A stretch of DNA of 64,000 bases from UBA4093 sp036676455 (GCA_036676455.1 JAKFCW010000116.1:68847-132846); one strand, 5' to 3'. Positions 25,312-33,744 are shown, counted from the stretch's first letter. Notes: generated by a model not told the origin, from the letters alone. Translations and numbers: made by a program.

Positions 25312-26262
25312 CTAGTAATTAAAGTTTGCGGAAGCCGGGTTTGCGGTTTGCCAATACATGGACCTTTCATCAAAACCCGACTTGCCCCCTTGGCGGTGGT
25401 AAACGTAGTTCCCCGCCCAAGTCTCCCACCCGACCCCCGGGACGTAGCCTAGCCACTGGCCGTCATTGTCCGAGTCCTCCCAGGCGAACAGGATCAACCC
25501 CAAGCACTCCTCCCCGGTATCCGGGATGGTGATCGAGTAGCGGCCGTTTTCATCCACCCTGGCGGTCGCTATGAGCGACGGCCGGGCAGGAGGAACGTTG
25601 TTGATGAAGTCATTCACCCGGGTCTCGAAGTTGAGACAGCCACTGATCTTGTAGACCCCGATCATGGGGTGGGTCGTGCTGCCGGACACCTGCCCCTTGA
25701 AGGAAAAAGGAGGTCGCACTCCACCGGTGGAACCGGAGTCATCTCCGGAGTCTCCGCCTGAGTTCGAGGGTGGGACTATCGGTGTCGGCGTAGGAGTCGT
25801 ACACGGCTCCGGAGTCGGCATCGAACTGGTTGCCTCCAGCGGAAGCAGGGGTACTCCATCTCCGCCGGCATTGAAGTTCAGGGCGCCGCTTGCTGCTCCT
25901 CCACGACCGTCTGAGACGATGGCCTGGACGGTGACCACGTAGGCGGCGCTCCGGGTAGCCGTCGCACTCCAGACGACCTCATTCCCGATCGTTGAAGAAA
26001 GGATCCCTTGATTCACGGACCAGCTAACCCGGAGCGGGTCACAGTCAGGATCACTGGCAAGGAGGCGCAGGGTAGCGGATCCGGAGGCCGTTTCGAACCG
26101 ATGGGCCGAAAGGGAATGCAGGATGGGATCCCGGTTCGATAGGGGGGATTCAGATCCTTGGCCGGGGGGAGTAGTGGTTCCCCCATGGTTAACGATTGTC
26201 GTACCTACGCAGCCCCCCAGGACCGCCACTGAGGCCGCTAGGACCCATGGAAGGCCTCGCAT
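25312..26262 (-). CDS. Island lipoprotein with Ig/PKD-like and C-terminal domain
   Basis: 316 residues. A lipobox (VLGGC) ends the signal at about residue 18. Residues 45-130 form an Ig/PKD-like domain with DPDCDPLRVSWSVNQG, then a Pro/Thr/Ser-rich linker (about 145-180) and a C-terminal domain with TARVDENGRYSITIPDTGEE that recalls carboxypeptidase-regulatory-like folds. It is anchored to the envelope. The Ig-like part is related to that of the upstream gene (26272). Function unknown. Confidence 0.75.
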   Translation of the reverse strand: MRGLPWVLAASVAVLGGCVGTTIVNHGGTTTPPGQGSESPLSNRDPILHSLSAHRFETASGSATLRLLASDPDCDPLRVSWSVNQGILSSTIGNEVVWSATATRSAAYVVTVQAIVSDGRGGAASGALNFNAGGDGVPLLPLEATSSMPTPEPCTTPTPTPIVPPSNSGGDSGDDSGSTGGVRPPFSFKGQVSGSTTHPMIGVYKISGCLNFETRVNDFINNVPPARPSLIATARVDENGRYSITIPDTGEECLGLILFAWEDSDNDGQWLGYVPGVGWETWAGNYVYHRQGGKSGFDERSMYWQTANPASANFNY

Positions 26263-26271
26263 TTCGGACGC

Positions 26272-26697
26272 CTACTGTGCGCCGACTTGGGCGGTTCCAT
26301 CGGCCTTTACGACGAGGTTCTGGGATCCCTCTGCCGTCCCGCCCTTTTGGTCAGAGATCGAGACCTGGACGATGTAGGTCCCGGCGGTGGACGGAGGCGT
26401 CCAGTTGACCACCCGGCCGGTATTCGTGCTTAAGGTCCCACCGGTGGCGGTCCATGTGTACTTCAGAATGTCGTTGTCCGGATCCACGGCGTCAATCGAG
26501 AAAGTAATCGCTTGGCCGGGGGACGTGGTGTTGGTCGGGTTCGCCGTGAATGACATGATCGTCGGCTGGCGGTTGGTCCCGGCTGCCGAGCCACCGATTC
26601 CGGTAGCGTTGGTGATCTGGGTCTTGATGTCGCAGCCGGCGAGGGCCGGAAGAGCGATCATGGAGACGATGAGTGCGGCGGAGAGACGACGAGCCAT
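26272..26697 (-). CDS. Small Ig-like lipoprotein on the island
   Basis: 141 residues. Lipobox LAGC after a short signal peptide, then one Ig/PKD-like domain with DAVDPDNDILKYTWTATGG and YIVQVSISDQKGG. The domain closely parallels that of the next gene, so the two arose by duplication. ATG 26697 has AAGGA eight bases upstream; a longer frame reaches 26745 without support. First gene of the minus-strand run 26697-24923. Confidence 0.75.
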   Translation of the reverse strand: MARRLSAALIVSMIALPALAGCDIKTQITNATGIGGSAAGTNRQPTIMSFTANPTNTTSPGQAITFSIDAVDPDNDILKYTWTATGGTLSTNTGRVVNWTPPSTAGTYIVQVSISDQKGGTAEGSQNLVVKADGTAQVGAQ

Positions 26698-26785
26698 CGT
26701 GCGGATCCTTTCTGCATCCAAGCAATGATCCGGGACCGGTATCATCGAGTCCCGGAAGGGATAGCGAACCCTCGCTTGTTCCTCT

Positions 26786-26802
26786 GTGGTGAATTAAACC
26801 AC
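26786..26802. promoter_or_regulatory. GTGGT-N7-ACCAC inverted repeat
   Basis: Five-base arms around GAATTAA in the 154-base divergent gap between the small lipoprotein (26697, minus) and the Xre regulator (26852, plus). A likely operator for that regulator. Confidence 0.4.
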
Positions 26803-26851
26803 CAATCCATATGAACGAAACCTTAGCTACCATCCGGAGTGGAGGACGTTC

Positions 26852-27211
26852 ATGGACCTGCCCCCTTTCAGCAAAGCCATCAAAGCCCGGCGGAGCGAAC
26901 TAAATTACTCCTTGAAGGAGGCTTCCCGGCGAACGGGGATCCAGCCGAGCCGCCTCCATGACCTGGAGCAGGGCCGCAGTTCGACTACCGGGAAACCCAC
27001 CGGGCCCTCCCGGGAGAACATCAAGAAGATCGCCAAGGGCTACCTCCTAGATGAAGCCTACCTACTCGACCTTTCCGGCCAGCCCAAACTCGACGCATCC
27101 ACCTCCTCCGAGCGGCGGCTCCTAAGTCACTTCCGGGGACTGATTCCCGGTCACCAGGAGGCCATCCTTGCCCTGGTAGACCACCTTTACCGACTGGACC
27201 AGTCCCCATAG
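26852..27211 (+). CDS. Xre-family HTH regulator (second)
   Basis: 119 residues. The N-terminal HTH_3 domain spans about 5-60, with LKEASRRTGIQPSRLHDLEQG. The remaining 60 residues are helical and could form a dimer. The divergent lipoprotein genes and the adjacent recombinase make either a possible target. ATG at 26852 follows GGAGGACG. Convergent with the XerD-like gene (15-base gap). Confidence 0.85.
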   Translation: MDLPPFSKAIKARRSELNYSLKEASRRTGIQPSRLHDLEQGRSSTTGKPTGPSRENIKKIAKGYLLDEAYLLDLSGQPKLDASTSSERRLLSHFRGLIPGHQEAILALVDHLYRLDQSP

Positions 27212-27226
27212 ATCCAAAGCGCCGTC

Positions 27227-28141
27227 TCAGGCCTCCAGGGCCCTCCTGACGGTCTCCTCGCTGACCACCGCATAGCGCTGGGTGGTTTGGAGGTTCCGGT
27301 GCCCAAGGACCTTCTGGACGACTTCCACCGGCTTCCCCTCGTTGATCAGCCGGGTCGCGTAGGTGTGCCGGAGCTGATGAATGGTCGCCTCGACCCCGGC
27401 CGCCCGGCAGTAGCGTTGCCAAGCTTTCTGGATGACCGAGTAGTGGATCGGAGCGCCGGCAGTTCCGTTCCGGCGTTTGCTCTCGTTCGGCCGGAACAAG
27501 AGTCCCCGGCCGGTGATCGTCTCGCCGTCGCCGGCAAGCCAACCTTGCGAGCGGAGGTAGCGCCGGAGCATGCTGTAGCTTTCAGTCTTGATGAGGTAGA
27601 TGGTCCTCTCCCGGCCACCCTTTCCGATGATCGTGATCTCCTGGGCCGCCATCCGGATCTGCTCCAGGCGGACGGAAAGGATCTCCGAGACCCGAGCACC
27701 GGTATCCGCCAGGAGCTGAAAGATCAGGCGGTCCCGCTTGTCCTTGATGATCCGGAGAACTGCCTGGACCTCCCCGGATCGCATGGCTCGGGGTTGGGCC
27801 TCCGGGACATTGATCCGGGGAAGGCGCTCAACCGGATTGGCCGGCAGGAGGTCTCCCTGGACGCACCACCGGAGAAAGGCAGACAAGGCTGAGCGATGCC
27901 GGGCCATGGTTGCCGGCGATCGACCTTGTAAAGACCGAAGGTAGTCGCGGACCACTTGGACAGAGAGCGCCCCGATTTCGCCCTTGTAGAAGGTCATGAA
28001 GGTCTGGAGGTTGCTTTGGTAGCCCCGGAGGGTCTCCGGTCTGTTTCCCTCCACCCGGAGGTCGGCCAGGAAGTCGTTAAGTAGAGTCTCCAGGGAGGCT
28101 CGCCGGCAACCCGGCAGACCCGTATGCAGGATCCTTGGCAT
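27227..28141 (-). CDS. XerC/XerD-like tyrosine recombinase
   Basis: 304 residues. An N-terminal SAM-like domain (about 17-100) and a catalytic domain with Arg150 (DTGARVSEI), Lys174, His255 and Arg258 (IHQLRH), His281 (LGHRNLQTT) and nucleophile Tyr290. No arm-binding region, so it is closer to XerC/D-type or transposon-type recombinases than to the island integrase. AGGAGG precedes the ATG at 28141; a longer frame to 28261 is less likely. A 30-base palindrome lies about 90 bases upstream. It may act on a different site. Confidence 0.9.
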   Translation of the reverse strand: MPRILHTGLPGCRRASLETLLNDFLADLRVEGNRPETLRGYQSNLQTFMTFYKGEIGALSVQVVRDYLRSLQGRSPATMARHRSALSAFLRWCVQGDLLPANPVERLPRINVPEAQPRAMRSGEVQAVLRIIKDKRDRLIFQLLADTGARVSEILSVRLEQIRMAAQEITIIGKGGRERTIYLIKTESYSMLRRYLRSQGWLAGDGETITGRGLLFRPNESKRRNGTAGAPIHYSVIQKAWQRYCRAAGVEATIHQLRHTYATRLINEGKPVEVVQKVLGHRNLQTTQRYAVVSEETVRRALEA

Positions 28142-28232
28142 GTGGTCCTCCTCGTTGTGCGTGGTAACGATAAGAAGGGGATCCGGGTTGTGGGACCGGA
28201 AGGCTTGGTGCCATCTCGCGGGTCCTCCGGAG

Positions 28233-28262
28233 TGTGCGCGGCAATGTTCATTACCGCGCACA
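28233..28262. promoter_or_regulatory. 30-base palindrome upstream of the second recombinase
   Basis: TGTGCGCGG (28233-28241) pairs with CCGCGCACA (28254-28262); AATG and CATT pair inside, with one mismatch between the two blocks and a two-base loop. It lies between the recombinase (minus) and a small plus gene. It could be an operator or a recombination core. Confidence 0.5.
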
Positions 28263-28359
28263 TTGCCCAGATTGTGTGGCCTACCTCATGGCATATTGGG
28301 GACGAAGGCCTGGAGATGGCTTCACCCACACGCGCCCATGCAAGGCAAGGAGACCCCCT

Positions 28360-28524
28360 ATGAGCCCCTCGTACCAAGAATTGCTTGCGCAGAACGTCGC
28401 CCTTAAGCAGGAACTTCAGCGTGCCACCGAGATCATCAACCGGCTGAGAGCCGAAAATGACGAACTCCGGAGGCGCCAGGGCGGCGATGGACTGGACGGT
28501 TTGCTTGGCCGGCTAGGGCGTTAA
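28360..28524 (+). CDS. Small coiled-coil protein
   Basis: 54 residues, almost wholly helical with heptad Leu/Ile spacing (NVALKQELQRATEIINRLRAEN), like the zipper part of a larger protein. AAGGAGA sits before the ATG at 28360. A longer frame from 28234 runs through the palindrome and is unlikely. Function unknown. Confidence 0.5.
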   Translation: MSPSYQELLAQNVALKQELQRATEIINRLRAENDELRRRQGGDGLDGLLGRLGR

Positions 28525-28529
28525 TACCT

Positions 28530-28811
28530 TCAAGGCCTCTGCGAGCCGTCAGTTCTCGCGGAGGCCTTGTGGTCCTTGCTATCGCCCTTGCGCTGGTTGG
28601 CCTCGAACCTTGCCATCCGTCGCTCGATCTCCTGGAGCAATTCATCGAGTTCTACGGAGATTGCTTCCAAGTCGATGGGAACTTCAACCTCCTGGAGACT
28701 CTCCTCCGACTCCTTCAGGGGACCTCCGCTATGACTGCCGGATCTGATCCCCAGGCTCCGTCTTGGGACCGAATACGGCGAACCCCCTGCCCATGGCCAC
28801 CCCTGCAACAA
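28530..28811 (-). CDS. Small charged helical protein
   Basis: Up to 93 residues; the C-terminal 60 are Glu/Lys-rich and helical (coiled coil). The given start (TTG) overlaps the upstream gene by 83 bases and has no ribosome-binding site. A CTG at 28718, just behind GGAGGT, would instead begin ten bases after the upstream stop and leave 62 residues. Function unknown. Confidence 0.4.
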   Translation of the reverse strand: MLQGWPWAGGSPYSVPRRSLGIRSGSHSGGPLKESEESLQEVEVPIDLEAISVELDELLQEIERRMARFEANQRKGDSKDHKASARTDGSQRP

Positions 28812-28986
28812 AGGACCGCTCAGCGATCGTCCGACTCCGCTCTAGGTGAAGCTGATGAAGTTGCTCGATCTCCTTCTGGTAGTCCGGCGACAGCACCTCT
28901 CGGAGGCAGTCCAGGCGGCCCGCAATGTCTACGATGAACCGATCGTTCACTTCGGCAAGCATGTCTTCGATGACCTCAAGACACAT
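28729..28986 (-). CDS. Small helical island protein
   Basis: 85 residues, helical and acidic in the first two thirds, with a Gly/Ala/Val-rich segment near 63-72. GAGGGAGG sits six bases before the ATG. Probably co-transcribed with the next gene downstream. No family recognised. Confidence 0.55.
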   Translation of the reverse strand: MCLEVIEDMLAEVNDRFIVDIAGRLDCLREVLSPDYQKEIEQLHQLHLERSRTIAERSFVAGVAMGRGFAVFGPKTEPGDQIRQS

Positions 28987-29260
28987 ATTGATCCTCCCTC
29001 AATAGTTGCAAGGCAGACGGGACACCCGGCCGGAGGCCATCCGGCGTGTGAGAGACGGGACATGGCAAACCACCCCCTTGGTTATCCAATATCGACGGTA
29101 TTGCCACTAGGTAGAAAACATTCAAGCGTGCCGTTACAGGCACTCGACAGGGTCGTACTTTTGAGATGACTCGTTAGGCAGCATTGGGAACCATCGTTTT
29201 GATGGCAGAAGAGGCGGGTAAGTAATCAAGGGTTATCAGACCTTATGCAAGGACAATGCA

Positions 29261-30460
29261 ATGAATCGACGAAATGCGACGGCTGTCTCCCTGATCGCTC
29301 TTACCTTAGGTATTGGCATCATTGCCGGGTGCGCCGACTTACAAGGTGTATTGACCGGCTCGACGCAGGATCAATCCCAAGGCTCTTTTGGAAAGGTACT
29401 TTTCCAAATTGCTTTGCCCAGCAGCGAACGACAGATTGCGGGCGTGCTGGATGTAGTCGATCGAATCGAATTGTCTCTGTCAGGTTCAGCCCTAAGCACT
29501 CCGTTATCTTCGACGATTAGCAAGTCCGAGATTTCTAGTGGTGGAGCTTCGGCAACAATCGAACGAGTTCCCCCCGGACAGCTGTTACTTTCGGCGTCCG
29601 TACTGGACGGTATAGGGAACGTACTAGCAACCGGTTCGGCACCAGTAACCGTCGTAGCAGGGCGTCAAGCCACAGCCAACATGACGTTAACAATTCCAAC
29701 CACAGGATCGGTCGGTTCAACGATCACGTTGGAGGAAGGCTCGCCAGTTCCAGGGGCTAGTCCAAGTCCTTCATCATTTAGCTTTAGCCCCACGGCACAG
29801 CTCACTGGCAAGATCACGTATGACGGTTCCCCCCTTGAGTTTGCGGACGATAACTACGATCCGGTAATGAAGATCAAGGAGCCAGGCTTGACCCTATTGG
29901 GTCATTCCTCAGCAGTGTTTGAGAATCAGTACTTTCAGTATGTTGGCTTAACCGAGAGTAAGCCATATCAGGTTGTTTGGGACTATCAAGGACAGCCCCC
30001 GGCTAGTGCAGCGGCAATTAATACTATTAGGCTATTTGTCTCGGACCCTATTACCGCTTCCGCCGTCGCAGTAGACCCCATGGTCGCCATGGACATCATG
30101 TGGGAAACGAAGGCTTCACCGAACTATGGAGCATACATCCATCCAACGACCGATAACCCTGTCAGCTTCAGCTTTAGCAAAGTCCCTCATTTAGACGCCG
30201 AGTATCAGGTAGATGTCTTTGACGTGAACGGTGCTAGGCAGTGGTCGTCAGCTTGGCTTACAAGTTCTTCCGTGTCTTGGAATGGGCGCAAAGGAACGGA
30301 AACGAACACCCCTACTGGAGCAGAGATTTCGCCTGGTTCCTATTCCTACTCGATCAAGTTCCGTAAGGTGGGTGGGACATTTGGTGGAGCAAATTATTAC
30401 GGGGAGTCTTTCAGAATTCCGCTCCAGAAGTCGCTCAGTGGGCCTGTAATAAATGATTGA
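29261..30460 (+). CDS. Island lipoprotein, unknown function
   Basis: 399 residues. A lipobox (IAGC) follows a short signal. Residues about 40-155 are beta-rich with SFGKVLFQIALPS and GNVLATGSAPVTV, and the central Ser/Pro-rich linker (about 165-190) leads to a C-terminal beta domain with YSYSIKFRKVGG. Base composition is noticeably less GC-rich than in the flanking chromosome, a sign of foreign origin. Codon use differs too. It is the last gene before attR, after 274 bases of non-coding DNA in which I see only a plausible promoter. Confidence 0.75.
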   Translation: MNRRNATAVSLIALTLGIGIIAGCADLQGVLTGSTQDQSQGSFGKVLFQIALPSSERQIAGVLDVVDRIELSLSGSALSTPLSSTISKSEISSGGASATIERVPPGQLLLSASVLDGIGNVLATGSAPVTVVAGRQATANMTLTIPTTGSVGSTITLEEGSPVPGASPSPSSFSFSPTAQLTGKITYDGSPLEFADDNYDPVMKIKEPGLTLLGHSSAVFENQYFQYVGLTESKPYQVVWDYQGQPPASAAAINTIRLFVSDPITASAVAVDPMVAMDIMWETKASPNYGAYIHPTTDNPVSFSFSKVPHLDAEYQVDVFDVNGARQWSSAWLTSSSVSWNGRKGTETNTPTGAEISPGSYSYSIKFRKVGGTFGGANYYGESFRIPLQKSLSGPVIND

Positions 30461-30609
30461 GTGGCGTATTACTAGCAAACCGTTTGCAAACGAACTCTTT
30501 GGCACGAGGGAGCAACTAGCGGGATTATTTGGGACTCAGGTTCCGCCAAATCGAGATTAGACGGGACTCACGAAACCGTCTTGGGAATAGGGGGGATAGG
30601 GGCCATCAG

Positions 30610-30672
30610 ACTCGAAATGCGTTGCCCCGTAAGGGGTTGGGGGTTCGAGTCCCCTGCCCTCCGCTCCCACCA
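30610..30672. repeat. attR: second copy of the 63-bp repeat
   Basis: Identical to 20259-20321, and so a partial tRNA-Ser 3' half without its 5' half. It marks the right end of the island. Confidence 0.92.
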
Positions 30673-30678
30673 GTAATC

Positions 30679-30717
30679 GCTTAGAGCCCCCGGCCGAATC
30701 GGCCGGGGGCTCTAAGC
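30679..30717. terminator. 17-bp hairpin after attR
   Basis: Arms 30679-30695 and 30701-30717 pair perfectly around GAATC. This is probably the original terminator of the tRNA gene, displaced by the island. Confidence 0.75.
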
Positions 30718-30760
30718 CTATTGGCCCTACCCGGGCTGACCCGGGAGGCGAGCGACCGTG

Positions 30761-31210
30761 CTAGTGGCCGGCGTGATCGCTGCTGCCCACGCGTGCGGCC
30801 TCCTCCCCATGCGGGATGAGCCAGTTGATGAAGTGGTAGTGGGGCTCGGGCACGCCGGGATGGCCGGGATTGTACGCGATATCGGTATGGTCGATCGATA
30901 GGCCCGCCGCCGCGCCGCCGACATTGGTCCAGTTCTTGCGCTCATTGAGCTGCGAGAGCGGAAGCATGTAGGTGATGTTGGTCAACTTCCCCTTGCGATC
31001 GTAGCCCAGAAACGGGCCAGCAGGCAGGGTCTTGGGATCGACGTACAAGGTGCCGTAGCCGGGCAGGAATTCCGGAAGCTGGACGAGCGTGCTCACCTTC
31101 TTGAAGTTCGCAGGCGGCTTGGTCATCACGTCGCTCTTGGCGAGGGCTTGGCTCGCGCCGGTCGCGAGAAGCGCTCCGGTGACCAGCAATGCAGGCAGGA
31201 TGGTTCTCAT
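30761..31210 (-). CDS. Secreted protein with His-rich end, DUF5602/TTHB210-like
   Basis: 149 residues. A signal peptide (about 1-24, ending ALA) precedes a compact domain with YGTLYVDPKTLPAGPFLGYD, IDHTDIAYNPGHPGVPEPHYHF and a final HAGH. The paired HYHF and DHTD segments resemble the TTHB210-like domain and might bind metal; I hold that family call loosely. AGGAG sits before ATG 31210. Confidence 0.65.
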   Translation of the reverse strand: MRTILPALLVTGALLATGASQALAKSDVMTKPPANFKKVSTLVQLPEFLPGYGTLYVDPKTLPAGPFLGYDRKGKLTNITYMLPLSQLNERKNWTNVGGAAAGLSIDHTDIAYNPGHPGVPEPHYHFINWLIPHGEEAARVGSSDHAGH

Positions 31211-31499
31211 CACAATTCTCCTAAGCATGAGCAGGGAAGGCGATGGAAAGCCGGCGCCTGGAGATCCAGGCAGCAAGAACCCATCTTGAATGTTCATTAA
31301 AATACATAACATACTCTTGCTCGCTTCAGCAAGGAACGGAGGGGGCAGCGTCAAACCGACGAAGAAGGCTGCCATCGCTGGACGGGCTGGACGCTGCCCA
31401 GGGTTTCTCAAAGCGGCTATGGTTCGGTGAGTGCAGCGAGCTCCGAGGGGGACATCCCGCCTGGAGCGTGACGCCAGCAAGACCAAAGGAGGCGAGGAG

Positions 31500-32192
31500 A
31501 TGCAGAGCGTGTTGGAGCGGCGAGCGGAGACAGCGACGGCCCTGCCGCAGCTGTCGACGGAAGCATCCCCATGGAATTGGCTAGAGGCGAGGCGGATCGG
31601 CGGGGCTGTGATCGCCTTGCAAGGCGCCCGCTGGCTCGCGACCCGACTTAACCAGCGCTCGGTGCCGCCGACGCGTACCGGCGGCATGCTCGGAGACCTC
31701 GCCGGAGGGCTGGGCCGTGGGCTCGTCGCGGGAGCCGTGGGCACGGTGATCATCACCGCGGCTGCGGCGGCCCATCAGCAGATCAAGAGCCGCCTGAAGG
31801 CCAAGCCCGGCGAAGCGAAGCCCCCCACCGATCTCTTCCAGGTCCTCATCGGTCCCTGGCTCTTTTCCGCCGATGCCGTCAGCAAGGTTATGGGCGGCCT
31901 CACGCCCAAGGACGAGGCCGCGAAACGGCGCCTGGCCCTGGCTGCCCACGTGGGTTACGGCAGCGCTTGGGGGATGAGCCTGGCCGCCCTGTCGCTCGCG
32001 GGCATCCGGGGACCCGCGGCCATGGGAGTCCTGCTCGGGGGGGTCCTGGGCGCCGAGATGGCCTTGATGCCCCGGGCCGGGTTCTTTCCGCCGGTCGGGC
32101 AGTGGGGGACCGAGGCCGTGATCAGTAGCACCTACCAGCACGCCCTCTACGCGATCGCCGCGGGGCTCACCTTCGACCTGCTGGAGCGGTGA
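31500..32192 (+). CDS. Membrane protein of unknown function
   Basis: 230 residues with several Gly/Ala-rich membrane segments (about 75-100, 155-185, 190-205, 212-225). No motif I know. AAAGGAGGCGAGG precedes ATG 31500; the longer frame from 31431 has no ribosome-binding site. It is divergent from the secreted protein at 31210 with 289 bases between, where I see no gene. Confidence 0.65.
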   Translation: MQSVLERRAETATALPQLSTEASPWNWLEARRIGGAVIALQGARWLATRLNQRSVPPTRTGGMLGDLAGGLGRGLVAGAVGTVIITAAAAAHQQIKSRLKAKPGEAKPPTDLFQVLIGPWLFSADAVSKVMGGLTPKDEAAKRRLALAAHVGYGSAWGMSLAALSLAGIRGPAAMGVLLGGVLGAEMALMPRAGFFPPVGQWGTEAVISSTYQHALYAIAAGLTFDLLER

Positions 32193-32361
32193 GGTCCTGC
32201 CTTGGCACTACCACCGACGCCTGATCTCCGAATGCCTAGTCGCCAAGGGCCACGAGGTCTATGACATCGTCAGCGAGGCCCCGCCCCGCCTGCACCGGCT
32301 CTCGCCCTTTGCTGTCAAGGCGGGCCCCTGCGTGATCTACCCCGAAGAGCGCGACTCCTGA
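32190..32361 (+). pseudogene. DUF488 C-terminal remnant
   Basis: A frame without a start codon reads WHYHRRLISECLVAKGHEVYD and ends with VIYPEERDS and TGA at 32359. This is the C-terminal third of DUF488 proteins, where CHRRLIAE and HxxxxFA are usual. The N-terminal two thirds are missing and the frame overlaps the membrane-protein gene out of frame. About 180 bases of AT-richer non-coding DNA with a likely promoter follow. Confidence 0.55.
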
Positions 32362-32545
32362 GGGCCGTTCCGGCTCCGGCTCGATGGTTAACTATTGGTT
32401 AATCTTTACTTAGATTGAGATTAAAATTCGCGGCTATTCGGCTCGCCGAGCGCCCTTGAGGGGAGATGCCCCCTTAAGCAAGTGACAACGTATTCATCAC
32501 GACCTGTTAATCAGCATCATCCCTCCTTAACAAAAAGAAGTGAGC

Positions 32546-33160
32546 ATGAAGAAGAGCATTCCTTTCCTCCTGGCGGCGCTGCTGGCCGGTTGCGCGGCCC
32601 CGGGAACCATGGGCGGGCTCTCGCTGACCGGGCCCGGATCCTTCACGGCGGACGACGTCCTCCTGGACGCCCAGTACATGAAGTGGTGGGTCGATCGCCC
32701 CGTCACGCAGGCGGATGTCGAGTTCCTGGCCCGCGCGATCTCCGCCGAGGCGCGCGGCGAGGTGACCCGCTACAAGAAATCCGGCGACGCCTCCGTCAAG
32801 AAATCCGTGCAGGGAGTGGCCTACGTCATCGCCCGCACGGCCGCGGTCCGCAAGCAGAGCGTCGAGGGCCTGATCAAGGGTCAGTCCGACTTCCTCTCCT
32901 CCTGGCACCTCCAGAACCGGGCCGGAAACGCGGAGAATTACCGCCAGTTCTTCCTGCCGACCCAGAAGATCGTCTACTGGGACGAGCTCTGCGGGATCGC
33001 CCGGACCGCCCTGGAGGGCCAGGATCCCACGGGCATCGATCCCAACCACTTCTACGACGTCTCCATCGCCCATCGGCCGCCCCGCTGGGCCGTCGGTTCC
33101 GGCGTCTCGAAGCGCCAGCTCGGCCGGATGATCTTCGTCTACACGCCGAAGGACATCTAG
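32546..33160 (+). CDS. SleB-like cell-wall hydrolase lipoprotein
   Basis: 204 residues. The lipobox (LAGC) comes after a short signal. Residues about 60-150 match the Hydrolase_2/SleB pattern: VEFLARAISAEARGE with the conserved Glu, VQGVAYVIARTA, then SDFLSSW. Such enzymes cleave peptidoglycan, in spore cortex or in cell division and turnover; with a lipid anchor this is likely an outer-membrane hydrolase. An in-frame GTG two codons earlier is possible. The ribosome-binding site is weak. Confidence 0.75.
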   Translation: MKKSIPFLLAALLAGCAAPGTMGGLSLTGPGSFTADDVLLDAQYMKWWVDRPVTQADVEFLARAISAEARGEVTRYKKSGDASVKKSVQGVAYVIARTAAVRKQSVEGLIKGQSDFLSSWHLQNRAGNAENYRQFFLPTQKIVYWDELCGIARTALEGQDPTGIDPNHFYDVSIAHRPPRWAVGSGVSKRQLGRMIFVYTPKDI

Positions 33161-33213
33161 CCCCCGCCTGAAGACCCGGCATGGCCCTACACAGAAAGGA
33201 CCGAGAAATCTCC

Positions 33214-33726
33214 ATGAAACGGTTACTGAGCCTCTCGCTGCTGGCGCTGACGCTGGCAGGCTGCGGGCAGCAGCCCCTGGCCCCGGCTACCGTCACGACC
33301 TCCACCACGGAGACCGTGAGCGCGCAGGACGTCAACCTGGTCAAGAGCCAGATCAAGCAGCTGGTAAAGGTCTACTTCCGCTACCTCGATGACAACAACG
33401 ACGGCCGGGTGAGCAAGAAGGAGCTCGCGAAGAACGCGCCGGGTCCCTTCTTCATGCGCCCCTACTTCGACAAGAACAACGACGGCTACCTCAGCTACGA
33501 CGAGTTGCTCCAGATGATGGGGACCACGGTGCACACCGCGGCGAAGCTGCTCTACACCGTCTGCGACACCGACTTCGACGGCCGCGTCACGCGCGACGAC
33601 ATCAAGCTGGTGCCCTTCGCCAAGTACTTCTTCACCCTGGCCGACAAGAACGACGACGGCGTCATTTCGCTGACCGAGTTCGAGAAGCTTGTGACCAGCA
33701 TCGGTCTCGTCAAGAACCCCTTCTAG
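33214..33726 (+). CDS. Lipoprotein with four EF-hands
   Basis: 170 residues. Lipobox LAGC, then four calcium loops: DDNNDGRVSKKE, DKNNDGYLSYDE, DTDFDGRVTRDD and DKNDDGVISLTE. The third and fourth are complete Asp/Glu sets. This resembles extracytoplasmic calmodulin-like proteins of some bacteria, which sense or buffer calcium. ATG 33214 follows AAGGACCGAG. A strong terminator follows. Confidence 0.85.
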   Translation: MKRLLSLSLLALTLAGCGQQPLAPATVTTSTTETVSAQDVNLVKSQIKQLVKVYFRYLDDNNDGRVSKKELAKNAPGPFFMRPYFDKNNDGYLSYDELLQMMGTTVHTAAKLLYTVCDTDFDGRVTRDDIKLVPFAKYFFTLADKNDDGVISLTEFEKLVTSIGLVKNPF

Positions 33727-33744
33727 CAAAATCGCCCGCTAAAG

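Larger units (their letters stand above)
20322..30609. mobile_element. Genomic island integrated in tRNA-Ser(CGA)
   Basis: About 10.3 kb between perfect 63-base repeats, with a tyrosine integrase next to attL, an excisionase-type HTH protein and two Xre-type regulators. Cargo: an HNH protein, a second recombinase, three lipoproteins, an EF-hand protein and small unknowns. I see no replication, conjugation or phage structural genes, so it is a small integrative element or a satellite-type element rather than a prophage. Confidence 0.88.

Noticed and set aside
20322..30609. Prophage
   Set aside because: An integrase and regulators are present, but no capsid, terminase, tail or lysis gene.
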